From NCBI GenBank assembly GCA_965214415.1, contig CBDCBQ010000003.1, positions 1,178,001 through 1,242,000 on the forward strand: a stretch of 64,000 nt of DNA, read 5' to 3'. Below, one piece after another: positions 50,716 through 59,300 of this stretch; the first letter of the stretch is position 1; every line of letters begins with the position of its first letter. The stretch is from RH-AL1 sp965214415 (GTDB taxonomy: Bacteria > Pseudomonadota > Alphaproteobacteria > Rhizobiales > Beijerinckiaceae). The notes beneath the pieces were generated by a model that searched no databases, was not told the DNA's origin, and worked only from the letters and a program-made list of their open reading frames with translations. Position numbers and translations under genes: made by a program.

Positions 50716-51165
50716 CTACCCCTTCGCGCGGCATTCCTCGCACAGCCCGTCCACCTCGAGCACCTTGCGTTCGATCGCGAAACCCAGCCGTTCCGCCAGC
50801 GCGGCGATCTCGCGATCGATCGGGCGGCTGTCGACCTCCATCGTCCGGCCGCAGCGGGTGCACGAGAAGACGATGCCGTGGTGGTCGTGATCGTGATCGA
50901 GGTGGTCGCAGGCGACGTAGGCCTGCCGGCTCTCGATCTTCACGACGAAGCCGTTGTCGACCAGGAAATCGAGAGTGCGGTAGACAGTCGGCGGCGCGAC
51001 GATCCGGTTTTGCGCTTCGGACAGCTTCTGAATGATCGCGTAGGCGCCCATCGGCTGATCGGCGCCCGCGAAGATGCCGACGATCTCCCGCCGCAGCGTC
51101 GTCATCTGCAGACCGCGACCCTGACAGGCGGTCTCGACTTGCGTGATCCAGGTGTCGGCGGGCAT
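50716..51165 (-). CDS. zur: Fur family zinc uptake regulator Zur
   Basis: This is a 149-residue Fur-family repressor. The N-terminal winged helix includes RIVAPPTVYRTLDFLVDNGFV (55-75). The dimerisation domain has a His/Asp-rich stretch CDHLDHDHDHHGIVF (86-100). The structural Zn site is Cys102/Cys105 (CTRC) and Cys142/Cys145 (CEEC). These features fit Zur better than Fur. The ATG at 51165 has AAGGA upstream, so the 6 extra residues from 51183 are excluded. It lies about 3.2 kb from the Zur operator and znuABC and is not part of that operon. Confidence 0.9.
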   Translation of the reverse strand: MPADTWITQVETACQGRGLQMTTLRREIVGIFAGADQPMGAYAIIQKLSEAQNRIVAPPTVYRTLDFLVDNGFVVKIESRQAYVACDHLDHDHDHHGIVFSCTRCGRTMEVDSRPIDREIAALAERLGFAIERKVLEVDGLCEECRAKG

Positions 51166-51246
51166 GCATGTCCTTAGCGTCAAAGAACTCGGTCACGCAA
51201 CGCTGGGCGCCGAGATGCGCGGGCGGACACCGGCTGGTGGCAACGA

Positions 51247-51638
51247 TCAGTCCCGCGCCGCCTTACCAACAACCGTTTCCCTCCGCAGCGCCGCTCGAAC
51301 GGAGGCACGGTTCATTCGGAGCAAAGCGTAGGCCCCAGCGATCAGCAAACTTGGAGCAATGAAAGCCGCGTAGATCTCGACCGGGTCATCTGCGAAGGTC
51401 CTCGAGAATGGCGCGCCATCAAATGAAGCACCGCTCCGGTGGCAAGCCAAATGCCACCGAGACCAACCATAGACTCGATCGGTGGTGCCGCGACGGCTTT
51501 ATACAGAAACGCGACGAGCGGTGTGACGAAGCCAATCGTAATGGTGGCGACCGCCAGGTTGTTTAGAGCGGCCGCGAGAAGCTTCGTTTTTCCTTGTCTG
51601 CGTCGTGCACGATCCGCTCCGCAAGCTATACCGAGCAA
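51247..51638 (-). pseudogene. small membrane protein locus, possibly frameshifted
   Basis: One frame (51342-51638, TTG start) encodes a plausible two-helix protein: KTKLLAAALNNLAVATITIG and FVTPLVAFLY, then GLGGIWLATGAVLHLMARHS. It then loses protein character. A second frame (51247 to about 51405) carries DDPVEIYAAFIAPSLLIAGA and AYALLRMNRASVRAALR without its own start codon. Either two small membrane proteins overlap, the second with a lost start, or a single reading frame was broken near 51395-51410. It follows the feuQ-like stop by 10 bp on the same strand. Confidence 0.45.
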
Positions 51639-51647
51639 TGAGTATGG

Positions 51648-53117
51648 CTACGTCGCCGGCAGCACCAGCTCCGCGCGCAGCCCACCTGATGGACTCGTGT
51701 CGAGCCGGAACTTGCCGCCGTACAGGCTGGCCAGCTCGTCGACGATCGATAGGCCGAGGCCGGAGCCCGGCTTCGACTCGTCGAGACGACGGCCGCGCTT
51801 CATCGCCGCGGCGCGGTCGCCCGGCGGAAGGCCCGGCCCATCGTCGTCGATCGTCACGCGGAAGAACGCGCGGTTGGATTGCGCGTCGCGGACCTCTTGG
51901 CTGACCGCGATCGTCACCTCGCGCGCGGCCCATTTGCCGGCATTGTCGACGAGGTTGCCGATCATCTCCTCGAGATCCTGGCGCTCGCCGAGAAAGCGGA
52001 TGCCAGCGCCGCATTGCTCCGTGAACGTCACGTCCCGATCGCGGTAGATCTTCTCGAAAGTGCGCACGAGCCCTTGGACGACCGGCGTCACCTCGGTCGT
52101 GCTGCCGATCTTGCGCGCCGCGACCGCCGCTCGCGCGCGCTCGAGATAATAGGCGACCTGGTCGCGCATGACGGTCGCCTGCTCGCCGACCTTCGCCGAG
52201 AACGGGCCGGGCTCCTGCCCCGCCTCGTTCATGATGACGCTGAGCGGCGTCTTCAGCGCGTGCGCGAGGTTGCCGACCTGCGTGCGGGCGCGCTCGACGA
52301 CATCGCGATTGGCCGCGATCAGCAGATTGAGTTCGCTCGCGAGCGGCGCGATGTCGCGCGGGAACACACCCTCGATTTCGCCGCTGTCGCCGCGGCGGAT
52401 CGCGCCTACGCCATCCTGCAGGCGCCGTAGCGGCCGCAGCCCGTAGCGCAGCTGCACCGCCGAGGAGGCGACGAGCACGGCCGCGAGGATCGCGAAACTG
52501 ATCGAGAGCGACAGCTCGAACTGCGCCATCTGCGCCTCGATCTCGTCCGTCGTCGCCGCGACCTGGACGAGATAGATGCCCTGGTCGCCGGTATCGATGA
52601 CGCGCTCGACCATGCGCAGCGGCCGGTCGTCCGGGCCGGTCGCATAGCCCCGTCGCGCGCCGCCCATGCCGGCCGGGACACCGAGGTCCGCGAGGCGCGG
52701 TAGATGCGAGGCGAACAGCGATCGCGACGTCCGAATATCGGGGTTGGCGCCATCCTGCCGCGTGATCTGCCAGTACCAGCCCGACATCGGCAGCTCGAAT
52801 TGCGGATCGGCAAGATGACCGATGTCGCTGCGCGAATCATCATTCGGCTTGTCGGTCGCGAGGTCGGCGACGAGAGCGCGAAGATAGACACCAAGCCGCT
52901 CGTCGAAGGCGGCCTCGTTCGACGTGCGGTAGACGGCGGTGAGGATGAGGCCGGCGACAAGCAGTATCGCGACACTCAGTATGCCGGCCGAGATAAAAAG
53001 CCGCGTTCCGATCGACCAGCGCCGCGGATCGCCCCAAACCGGATGCACGCGAGCCGGCGCGCGTGGCGCCGTCTCGTGGCTCGCGACGCGCCAGAACGCG
53101 AGGCGGGACGTCGCCAT
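51648..53117 (-). CDS. sensor histidine kinase, FeuQ/PhoQ-like
   Basis: This is a 489-residue kinase. TM1 is at about 41-63, a periplasmic domain follows (64-205), TM2 is at about 203-226 and then HAMP. The phospho-acceptor is His286 in the PhoQ-like H-box VGNLAHALKTPLSV. The HATPase has GNLVDNAGKWA and GSGLGLSIVDEL. It pairs with the response regulator 7 bp upstream on its strand. The order PepSY protein-regulator-kinase resembles rhizobial feuN-feuP-feuQ, which controls envelope and exopolysaccharide traits and cyclic glucan export. The symbol is left open because orthology is inferred from architecture. Confidence 0.88.
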   Translation of the reverse strand: MATSRLAFWRVASHETAPRAPARVHPVWGDPRRWSIGTRLFISAGILSVAILLVAGLILTAVYRTSNEAAFDERLGVYLRALVADLATDKPNDDSRSDIGHLADPQFELPMSGWYWQITRQDGANPDIRTSRSLFASHLPRLADLGVPAGMGGARRGYATGPDDRPLRMVERVIDTGDQGIYLVQVAATTDEIEAQMAQFELSLSISFAILAAVLVASSAVQLRYGLRPLRRLQDGVGAIRRGDSGEIEGVFPRDIAPLASELNLLIAANRDVVERARTQVGNLAHALKTPLSVIMNEAGQEPGPFSAKVGEQATVMRDQVAYYLERARAAVAARKIGSTTEVTPVVQGLVRTFEKIYRDRDVTFTEQCGAGIRFLGERQDLEEMIGNLVDNAGKWAAREVTIAVSQEVRDAQSNRAFFRVTIDDDGPGLPPGDRAAAMKRGRRLDESKPGSGLGLSIVDELASLYGGKFRLDTSPSGGLRAELVLPAT

Positions 53118-53124
53118 CGGGTGC

Positions 53125-53829
53125 CTAGCGGCCGCTCGCGCGGCTCGCCTTGGCCGCCTCGCCCGGCGCGGCGTCGACGGTGACGAGATAGCCGAGCCCG
53201 CGCATGGTCTGGATGATATCGACCCCGAGCTTGCGCCGCAGCCGCCCGACGAAGACCTCGATCGTGTTCGAGTCGCGATCGAAATCCTGGTCGTAGAGGT
53301 GGTCGACGATCTCGCTGCGCGAGACGACGCGTCCGGCGTGATGCATCAGATAGGCGAGCAGCCGATACTCGTGCGAGGTCAGCTTGACGTGATTGCCGTC
53401 GACCGAGACGCGGCTTGCCCGCGTATCGAGCTGGACGGGGCCGCAGACCAGCTCGCTCGTGGCGTGACCGGTCGAGCGCCGCAGCAGCGCGCGGAGGCGG
53501 GCCAGCACCTCCTCCATGTGAAAGGGCTTGGCGACATAATCGTCGGCGCCGGCATCGAAGCCCTTGACCTTGTCGCTCCAGCGGTCGCGCGCGGTGAGGA
53601 TGAGGATCGGCATCGTGCGACCGGCCTTGCGCCATTCGCCGATGATCGAGATGCCATCCTTCTTCGGCAGGCCGAGGTCGAGCACGACGGCATCGTAGGG
53701 TTCCGTCTCGCCGAGGAAGGCGCCCTCCTCGCCGTCGTAGGCGCGATCGACCACGTAGCCCGCATCTCCGAGGGCCTGGACGAGCTGACGATTCAGGTCG
53801 ACATCATCCTCGACTACGAGCAGCCGCAT
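53125..53829 (-). CDS. OmpR-family response regulator, FeuP/PhoP-like
   Basis: This is a 234-residue regulator: receiver with Asp8/Asp9, phospho-acceptor Asp51 (AVVLDLGLPKKDG) and Lys101. The C-terminal winged helix contains VKLTSHEYRLLAYLMHHAGR and VFVGRLRRKLGVDIIQTMRG. The sequence of the recognition region resembles PhoP/FeuP regulators. It is followed 7 bp later by the kinase and preceded 9 bp upstream by the PepSY-like protein gene, so all three form one unit. Confidence 0.92.
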   Translation of the reverse strand: MRLLVVEDDVDLNRQLVQALGDAGYVVDRAYDGEEGAFLGETEPYDAVVLDLGLPKKDGISIIGEWRKAGRTMPILILTARDRWSDKVKGFDAGADDYVAKPFHMEEVLARLRALLRRSTGHATSELVCGPVQLDTRASRVSVDGNHVKLTSHEYRLLAYLMHHAGRVVSRSEIVDHLYDQDFDRDSNTIEVFVGRLRRKLGVDIIQTMRGLGYLVTVDAAPGEAAKASRASGR

Positions 53830-53838
53830 GCATCCTCC

Positions 53839-54303
53839 TCAGTGGCGATCGGTGTCGTCGAGCGCGCCGACGGCCTGGCCATTCTGCGCGTTCATGTACA
53901 GCCGCACGATGCGGCCATCGCGCCGAAGCACCGAGATCTCGTAGACGAACTCGTCCTGCTTCCATTTGCAGAGCTTCGCTCTCAAGGCTTCGCCCTGTGC
54001 GCGTCCCGCCCGGAGCGCCCGAAACGGCTCTGACAGACGGTGCGCGGTGATGTTCGCTCGCGTCTCGGCCGGATTGAAGCAGACCCGCGGGCGCGGCGAC
54101 TCGGCGCGACGCACGGCGTCCTTACCGGACGGATTGGGCTTGGCGACAACCGGCGTGGGGGGCTCGATCCTCGGCAGGGCGCTGTCCGCGAGCGGCGCGC
54201 CGATCGGCAATCCCGCGGCAAGCGACGAACGCGCGAACTCGGCCGCCTGCGCCGAGACGACGCAGCAGAGAATGCCGGCAAGCGCGAGGTTCGCAGCTTT
54301 CAT
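53839..54303 (-). CDS. exported PepSY-like protein upstream of the FeuPQ-like pair
   Basis: This is a 154-residue secreted protein. The signal peptide is KAANLALAGILCCVVSAQAA, then comes a disordered Pro-rich stretch (about 40-70). A PepSY-type domain near the C-terminus follows: RANITAHRLSEPFRALRAGR, EALRAKLCKWKQDEFVYEIS and GRIVRLYMNAQNGQAV, with two Cys (about 75 and 112) that could form a disulfide. PepSY proteins commonly inhibit or tune adjacent kinases. In rhizobia the unrelated-looking small FeuN does this for FeuQ, so I propose a similar role. It is the first gene of the operon. Confidence 0.8.
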   Translation of the reverse strand: MKAANLALAGILCCVVSAQAAEFARSSLAAGLPIGAPLADSALPRIEPPTPVVAKPNPSGKDAVRRAESPRPRVCFNPAETRANITAHRLSEPFRALRAGRAQGEALRAKLCKWKQDEFVYEISVLRRDGRIVRLYMNAQNGQAVGALDDTDRH

Positions 54304-54391
54304 CTCACCACTCTCGGGGGGAGGCTATGAATAGGCCATGAATGGCCTATGTCGAATCACAATGGATTTCAGGCGGTTGCGCGCCTGAAGG

Positions 54392-54901
54392 TCAATCGTC
54401 CCAGTCGACGATGTGATCGACGTAGTCGCGCAATCGCACCGTGCGCTCCGACCCACCAGTGCGGCCGCGAACCGAGATCCCGGCCGTGTGCACCGTCTCC
54501 GCCGAGCCGGATACGAGCGGATGCCAGTCGGCAAGCGGCTTGCCCTCGGCGAGCAGGCGATAGGCACAAGTGCCCGGCAGCCAGCGCAGCGTACGCGCCG
54601 CCTCCGGCGTCAGCTTGATGCAGTCGTCGACCTTGCGTTGACGCGCGGGATAATCGGCGCAGCGGCACGTGCCGGCATCAAACAGCTTGCAGGCGATGTC
54701 CGTCTTGAGGATCTCGCCCGTGTCCTCGTCCTCGAGCTTCACGAGGCAGCAACGGCCGCAGCCATCGCACAGGCTTTCCCACTCTACGGGGCTCATCTCC
54801 TCGAGCGTTTTCGTCCGCCAGAACGCGTTCGTCGCGCCGCCATTTTTCGGCTGCGGAAGTGGCGCAGAGGGTGTTACGTTTCGGGACGGGCGAGGCGGCA
54901 T
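54392..54901 (-). CDS. YcgN/UPF0260 family cysteine-cluster protein
   Basis: This is a 169-residue cytoplasmic protein with the metal-cluster-like cysteine pattern of the YcgN/CxxCxxCC family. CDGCGRCC (Cys45, 48, 51, 52) is followed by Cys71, Cys79, Cys81 and Cys94, which suggests a Zn or Fe-S site. The rest (LPGTCAYRLLAEGKPLADWHPL, then SAETVHTAGISV and VDHIVDWDD) is highly characteristic. The function is unknown. The N-terminal 25 residues are variable, so a later start is possible. It is divergent from pbp1A across a 190-bp region containing a 15-bp repeat array. Confidence 0.9.
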   Translation of the reverse strand: MPPRPSRNVTPSAPLPQPKNGGATNAFWRTKTLEEMSPVEWESLCDGCGRCCLVKLEDEDTGEILKTDIACKLFDAGTCRCADYPARQRKVDDCIKLTPEAARTLRWLPGTCAYRLLAEGKPLADWHPLVSGSAETVHTAGISVRGRTGGSERTVRLRDYVDHIVDWDD

Positions 54902-54911
54902 GTCGCTTGCG

Positions 54912-54971
54912 GACGGCTATTTTCGGAACGGCTACTTGCGGGACGGTTACTTGCGGGGCGGTTACTTGCGG
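54912..54971 (+). repeat. 15-bp tandem repeat, four units
   Basis: Four 15-bp units of the form (g/a)(a/g)cggytayttgcgg lie between the divergent ycgN-like gene and pbp1A. In the plus frame opened by the ATG at 54900 they encode DGYFR, NGYLR, DGYLR and GGYLR. That frame (63 codons) stops exactly at TAATG, the pbp1A start. On the minus strand they encode PQVxV-type pentapeptides in another open frame. The repeats may be a regulatory or length-variable element; a real leader peptide is possible but unproven. Confidence 0.6.
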
Positions 54972-55090
54972 ACGGCTGACCGAAGTCGAGCGAGCGGTCG
55001 ATCTGCGCTTCGCGGAACGCCCCGTCAACACATAGAGCTGCCAGGACTGGACTCGTCAGGCGTGCCCATCTTCGAGATTGCGCGATCGTA

Positions 55091-57445
55091 ATGAAGCGAT
55101 CTTCCGACCTACGCGAGTGGATCGCGACCGCACGTGCCTGGCTTGCGAAAGCACGCGCCAGGCTCGGGGTCGTGGCAGCGCATCCGATCGTGCGCCGCGT
55201 CTCGCGCAACCTGCTGGCGGTCGATGCCTGGCTCGATTCTTCGCTCTACGGCAGCGGACGCAGCGCCGCGGACGGCTACGAGCGCTTCACGCTGTTCATG
55301 GATCGCTTCCACGTCGCGGGCCTCAAGCGGGTCGCGGTCGAGGCCGGCTGCGAGGCCTTCACGATCTCGATCGCAGGCGGCCTGTTCCTGGTCGCGCTCG
55401 CGATCCCCGCCTTCGATCTGGTCTCGGACGACTACCTCAAGAAAGAGGACCTCGCGATCGTCTTCCTCGACCGCTACGGCCAGGAGGTTGGCCGCCGCGG
55501 CATTCGGCACGACGACGCCGTTCCCTTCGACGAGCTGCCGCCGAACCTGATCCACGCGGTGATCGCCACCGAGGACCGGCGCTTCTTCGATCATTTCGGC
55601 ATCGACATCATCGGTACGATGCGCGCGCTGTCCGTCGATTCGCGCGCCAATGGCGTCGTCCAGGGCGGCTCGTCGTTGACGCAGCAGCTCGCCAAGAACC
55701 TGTTCCTGTCGAACGAGCGAACGATCAATCGCAAAGTCAACGAGGCCTTTTTGGCCCTTTGGCTCGAGTTTCATCTGACGAAGCGGCAAATCCTCGGTCT
55801 CTATCTCGATCGCGCCTATCTCGGCGGCGGCACGTTCGGCGTCCAGGCTGCCTCGCAATATTACTTCGGCAAGTCGGTGCGCGACCTCAGCCTCCCCGAG
55901 GCGGCGATGGTCGCCGGGCTCTTCAAGGCGCCATCGAAATACGCGCCCTCGATCAACCTGCCGGCGGCGCGCGCCCGCGCCAACGACGTGCTGAACAACA
56001 TGGTCGAGGCGGGCTACCTCACCGCCGGGCAGATTTACGCCGCGCAACGCAATCCGGCGACGCCGGTCGACCGAAGCCAGCAGGAGTCGAGCCCGGACTG
56101 GTATCTCGACTGGGCCTACGGCGAGGTGAAAGCGCTCGCGGACGCGGGCAAGTTCGGCAGCGAGCGGGTGCTCAACGTGCGGCTGGCGCTGGATCCCGCG
56201 CTGCAGCAGCACACCGAGGAGACGATCGAGACGCAGTTGCGCGAGAAGGGCGCCTATTACCAGGCCAAGCAGGCGGCGTCCGTCCTGCTCGAGCCCAACG
56301 GCGCGGTGCGCGCGATGGTGGGCGGGCGCGACTATGGCGCGAGCCAGTTCAATCGGGCGACCGACGCGGTCCGCCAGCCCGGATCGTCATTCAAGCCGTA
56401 CGTCTATCTGACGGCGCTCATGACGGGGCGCTTCAAGCCGAGCACGCTGATCAGCGCCGCCTCGCTCTGCCTCGGGCGCGACTATTGCCCGCACAATTAC
56501 GCCGACGAGCGCGCCGGCAAGCTGCCGCTGATCACCGCCCTCGCCCTATCGCTCAACACCGCCGCGATCCGTCTCTCGATCGAGATTGGCGAAGGTCAGG
56601 CTCCGGCGAACTCGAATTGGCTCATGGCCAAGGCGGGACGCGCGATGATCGTACGAACGGCCCGCAAGATGGGCATCACAACGCCCCTGCCGGACACCGT
56701 ATCGCTGCCGCTCGGCGCGGACGGGGTCAAGATCATCGACCAGGCGAGCTCTTATGCGGCCTTCGCCAATGGCGGCAAGCATGTGTCGCCCTATGCGACG
56801 GTGTCGGTCACCAACGGCCGCGGCGAGGTGATCTACGATCATGACCGCGACCAGCCAAAGCCGGAGCAGGTCGTCGATCCAGCCGTCATCGGCGAGATGA
56901 ACACGATGCTGCGCCAGGTCGTGCTCGGCGGCACCGGCCGCGCCGCCGATATTCCCGGCCTGCCTGTGTCCGGCAAAACGGGGACCACGAACAGCTACCG
57001 CGACGCTTGGTTCGTCGGCTTCACCGGCAATTTCGTGTGCGCCGTCTGGTACGGCAACGACGATTACGCGCCGATGAAGGACAAGACGACGGGCGGTACG
57101 ATCCCCGCCCAGACCTGGCACGAGATCATGGCCTACGCGCACGAGAACGTCGAGCCGAAGCCCGTCCCCGGCCTGCCGGCTCCGGCGGCGCCCGCCGTCG
57201 CGGCCGCCCCGCAGTCGGGTGCGATCGCCGCGATGGGTCGCGCGCCACGCCCGGCGATGCTCTCGAAGGCCTCGGTCGAGGCCCTGGGCGAGATCGCGAC
57301 CTCGATGGCCGTGGCCGAGCTCGGCCACGTGTCCGCGCGGATCGACGAGATGAAGAGTGTCGCGCGACGCGACCCTCCCGCGAGCGGCACGATCTCCGTG
57401 AGCGAGCCGGCACGCCTTTCCGCGCGCGCCGCGACGTTTCCGTGA
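55091..57445 (+). CDS. penicillin-binding protein 1A (GT51/transpeptidase)
   Basis: This is a 784-residue bifunctional peptidoglycan synthase in the inner membrane. A cytoplasmic N-terminal helical extension of about 90 residues precedes the TM helix (FTISIAGGLFLVALAI, about 90-108). The glycosyltransferase 51 domain has catalytic Glu161 (ATEDRRFFDHFG) and GGSSLTQQLAKNLF. The transpeptidase has Ser432 (SSFK), SLN at 487-489 and KTG in SGKTGTTNSY near 655. The C-terminus is Ala/Pro-rich. The ATG at 55091 lies within TAATG at the end of the repeat-bearing frame. Downstream genes follow closely but are probably not cell-wall enzymes. Confidence 0.94.
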   Translation: MKRSSDLREWIATARAWLAKARARLGVVAAHPIVRRVSRNLLAVDAWLDSSLYGSGRSAADGYERFTLFMDRFHVAGLKRVAVEAGCEAFTISIAGGLFLVALAIPAFDLVSDDYLKKEDLAIVFLDRYGQEVGRRGIRHDDAVPFDELPPNLIHAVIATEDRRFFDHFGIDIIGTMRALSVDSRANGVVQGGSSLTQQLAKNLFLSNERTINRKVNEAFLALWLEFHLTKRQILGLYLDRAYLGGGTFGVQAASQYYFGKSVRDLSLPEAAMVAGLFKAPSKYAPSINLPAARARANDVLNNMVEAGYLTAGQIYAAQRNPATPVDRSQQESSPDWYLDWAYGEVKALADAGKFGSERVLNVRLALDPALQQHTEETIETQLREKGAYYQAKQAASVLLEPNGAVRAMVGGRDYGASQFNRATDAVRQPGSSFKPYVYLTALMTGRFKPSTLISAASLCLGRDYCPHNYADERAGKLPLITALALSLNTAAIRLSIEIGEGQAPANSNWLMAKAGRAMIVRTARKMGITTPLPDTVSLPLGADGVKIIDQASSYAAFANGGKHVSPYATVSVTNGRGEVIYDHDRDQPKPEQVVDPAVIGEMNTMLRQVVLGGTGRAADIPGLPVSGKTGTTNSYRDAWFVGFTGNFVCAVWYGNDDYAPMKDKTTGGTIPAQTWHEIMAYAHENVEPKPVPGLPAPAAPAVAAAPQSGAIAAMGRAPRPAMLSKASVEALGEIATSMAVAELGHVSARIDEMKSVARRDPPASGTISVSEPARLSARAATFP

Positions 57446-57475
57446 GACCCGCGATGCAAGCCCGGCGCGTCTGAC

Positions 57476-58048
57476 GTGGTGGCGCTGATCAAGATCGTGG
57501 TGGCGGTGCTTCTCGGCGTCGTCGCCGGGCTCCTCGTCACGATCCACGCCTTGGACGGAGGCGCCCGCACGGTCGTCGCCGGGCCGTGGCGGGGCGCGCC
57601 GCGCGACGGCACGATGGACATCGATCCCTACACGCTCGCCGCCGATGATCGCTCCGGCGTGCTGCCGCTCGGCGTCGCGGAGGGCCTCACCTTCGTCGCG
57701 CGGACCGACAGCGCGGGAGCCACATTCGCGCCGAGCTGCGCCTACATCGTCAAAGGCCCGATGCCCGAGGCGCGGTTCTGGACGATCACCCTGCTCGATG
57801 CGGATGGCGCACCAGTCGCCGATCCGGCGGGGCGCTACGGTTTCACCTCGGCGGAGGTGCTGCGGGACGCCGGCCGCCCCGTCTCGATCATTGTCGCGCC
57901 CGAGGCGCGCAGCGGCAATTGGCTGCCGACCGGCCAGGCGAGTGGCTACGTTCTGATGCTGCGGCTCTATGATTCCGGGCTGAGCACGATCGGCGCGGTC
58001 TTCGATGCGGGGGACATGCCGTCGATCACCAAGGTCGGTTGCTCGTGA
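57476..58048 (+). CDS. DUF1214 family membrane-anchored protein
   Basis: This is a 190-residue protein with an N-terminal TM anchor (IKIVVAVLLGVVAGLLVTI) and a periplasmic DUF1214 domain. The core motif is EARFWTITLLDADGAPVAD, with GRYGFTSAEVLRD and GYVLMLRLYDS further on. These domains usually accompany DUF1254, as here. Function is unknown. The start is GTG at 57476 with no clear Shine-Dalgarno, 30 bp after pbp1A. The stop overlaps the next gene by 4 nt (GTGA). Confidence 0.85.
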   Translation: MVALIKIVVAVLLGVVAGLLVTIHALDGGARTVVAGPWRGAPRDGTMDIDPYTLAADDRSGVLPLGVAEGLTFVARTDSAGATFAPSCAYIVKGPMPEARFWTITLLDADGAPVADPAGRYGFTSAEVLRDAGRPVSIIVAPEARSGNWLPTGQASGYVLMLRLYDSGLSTIGAVFDAGDMPSITKVGCS

Positions 58049-58668
58049 AGACGATGTCACTTAGCCGGCAGTTGTCACCCAGGCGTGACGGACGTCTGCT
58101 CGAGATCGCCGTCGGCGTCGCGATCGTCGTGCTCGTCGCCGGCCTCACGCACCTGCTTGCGATCTTGCTGATCCCGCGCGTCGCGACCAAGGATGCCTAC
58201 CATTCGCTGGCGATGCGCGGCGGGACGAACCGCATGTCCATGTTGGCGCCCAGCACGCCCGGCGCGGACTTGATCCCGTTCGCGGACCCGGCGACGGTGC
58301 AGGGAATCTGCTTCTATGACGTGACTAAGACGCCGGTGCGGGTGCGCGCCCATACCGAGGCGGGCCGCCTCCTGACGCTGTCGTTTCGCACGCCCGAAAG
58401 CAAAGTCTTCTATTCGATGACGGATCGCGCGGCGCTGCGCGGCTCGATCGACATCCGCCTGGTGACGCCGGAAGAACTGCAGGACATCGAGGATAGCGAC
58501 AGCGGTGACGATAGCGGGCTGCCGACGGAGCTGCGACTGAAGGTGCCGGGCCCGCGAGGCTTGATGGTCGCCACCGCGCTGGTCGAGCGCCCGAGCGAGC
58601 GGCAAGACGCGGCGAGGATGGTCTCGGCGATCACCTGCGCGCCGGAGCCGCTTCAGCCTCCGCCCTGA
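58045..58668 (+). CDS. DUF1254-like membrane protein
   Basis: This is a 207-residue protein with one N-terminal TM helix (LEIAVGVAIVVLVAGLTHLLAILLI) and an extracytoplasmic domain (MLAPSTPGADLIPFADPATV and FYDVTKTPVRVRAHTEAGRL). In rhizobia a DUF1254-type gene regularly follows DUF1214, and I assign it on that basis and on the sequence pattern. Function unknown. The GTG at 58045 overlaps the previous stop; an ATG at 58054 is an alternative start. Confidence 0.68.
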   Translation: MKTMSLSRQLSPRRDGRLLEIAVGVAIVVLVAGLTHLLAILLIPRVATKDAYHSLAMRGGTNRMSMLAPSTPGADLIPFADPATVQGICFYDVTKTPVRVRAHTEAGRLLTLSFRTPESKVFYSMTDRAALRGSIDIRLVTPEELQDIEDSDSGDDSGLPTELRLKVPGPRGLMVATALVERPSERQDAARMVSAITCAPEPLQPPP

Positions 58669-59093
58669 GCTAGGAGGCTGGAGCAGCTCGCCGTCACTCC
58701 GCATCATCCTGCGGCGGCGAAGTTGGGCCGCCAGAGACGGGTGTGAACCGCTCGTCTGCGTCGGCGACGATGTTCCAGCCTTGATGGGATGGCGCACGGC
58801 GCGGCGGCGCGGACTAGAGCCTTCACCGCACCCATCCACCTCGCGGGACGGCAGCGACCAACACGGCCTTCACGCTAAAGCGCCCGGAACAAGGTCGCCG
58901 CGCACGCCGATTCGTGGCGCCGCAAGAGGAAGTAGCCACAGATTCGTTGAGGTGGTATTCAGCATTCGTGGCCAAACACATCGCCCTCGAAGTCGGTGTC
59001 CTCGGCATGTTTCTCGTCGCCACTTGGCTCTGGGCGGCCGGGGGGCGTGTGCCTGACAGCAGGCGCACAATGAGCCGGCGCGATCGATCGGCT
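58669..59093. other. 425-bp stretch with no well supported gene
   Basis: A frame on the plus strand from a GTG at 58914 gives a possible TM segment (HIALEVGVLGMFLVATWLWA), then becomes Arg/Ser-rich and runs antisense through the next small gene. It has no good Shine-Dalgarno, so I do not call it. The rest shows no repeat, tRNA or long hairpin. It could be a gene remnant. Confidence 0.3.
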
Positions 59094-59300
59094 TCAGAGG
59101 GCGTGGCGACGCTTGGAACCACAGGCCGAGGATGCACGAGCCTTGGGCGCGCGAGCTTTTGGTGCGCAGGCTTTGGCGAATTCCTCGTCCGTCATGCGGT
59201 AGTAGCGCACGCCGGTGAAGAACAGGATTTCGGCCCCGCTCGCCGGTGCGGACGCTGGAGCGCCTGCGATGGCCTCAAAGCAATGACCTGACCCATGCAC
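59094..59300 (-). CDS. small hypothetical protein
   Basis: This is a 68-residue frame with a GTG start at 59300. The core EILFFTGVRYYRMTDEEF looks like a short rhizobial protein family in which AEILFFTGVRY recurs; the start and the Ala/Lys/Arg-rich tail are less certain. GGAG lies 3-4 bp before the GTG, which is tight spacing. No function is known. It stands alone on the minus strand. Confidence 0.5.
   Translation of the reverse strand: MHGSGHCFEAIAGAPASAPASGAEILFFTGVRYYRMTDEEFAKACAPKARAPKARASSACGSKRRHAL

Noticed and set aside
54907..54980. CRISPR-like array at the 15-bp repeats
   Set aside because: Units are contiguous without spacers and too short; no cas genes are present.
58914..59291. 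Plus-strand frame with a possible TM helix
   Set aside because: Weak GTG start without Shine-Dalgarno, and the second half is antisense to the small gene at 59094-59300.
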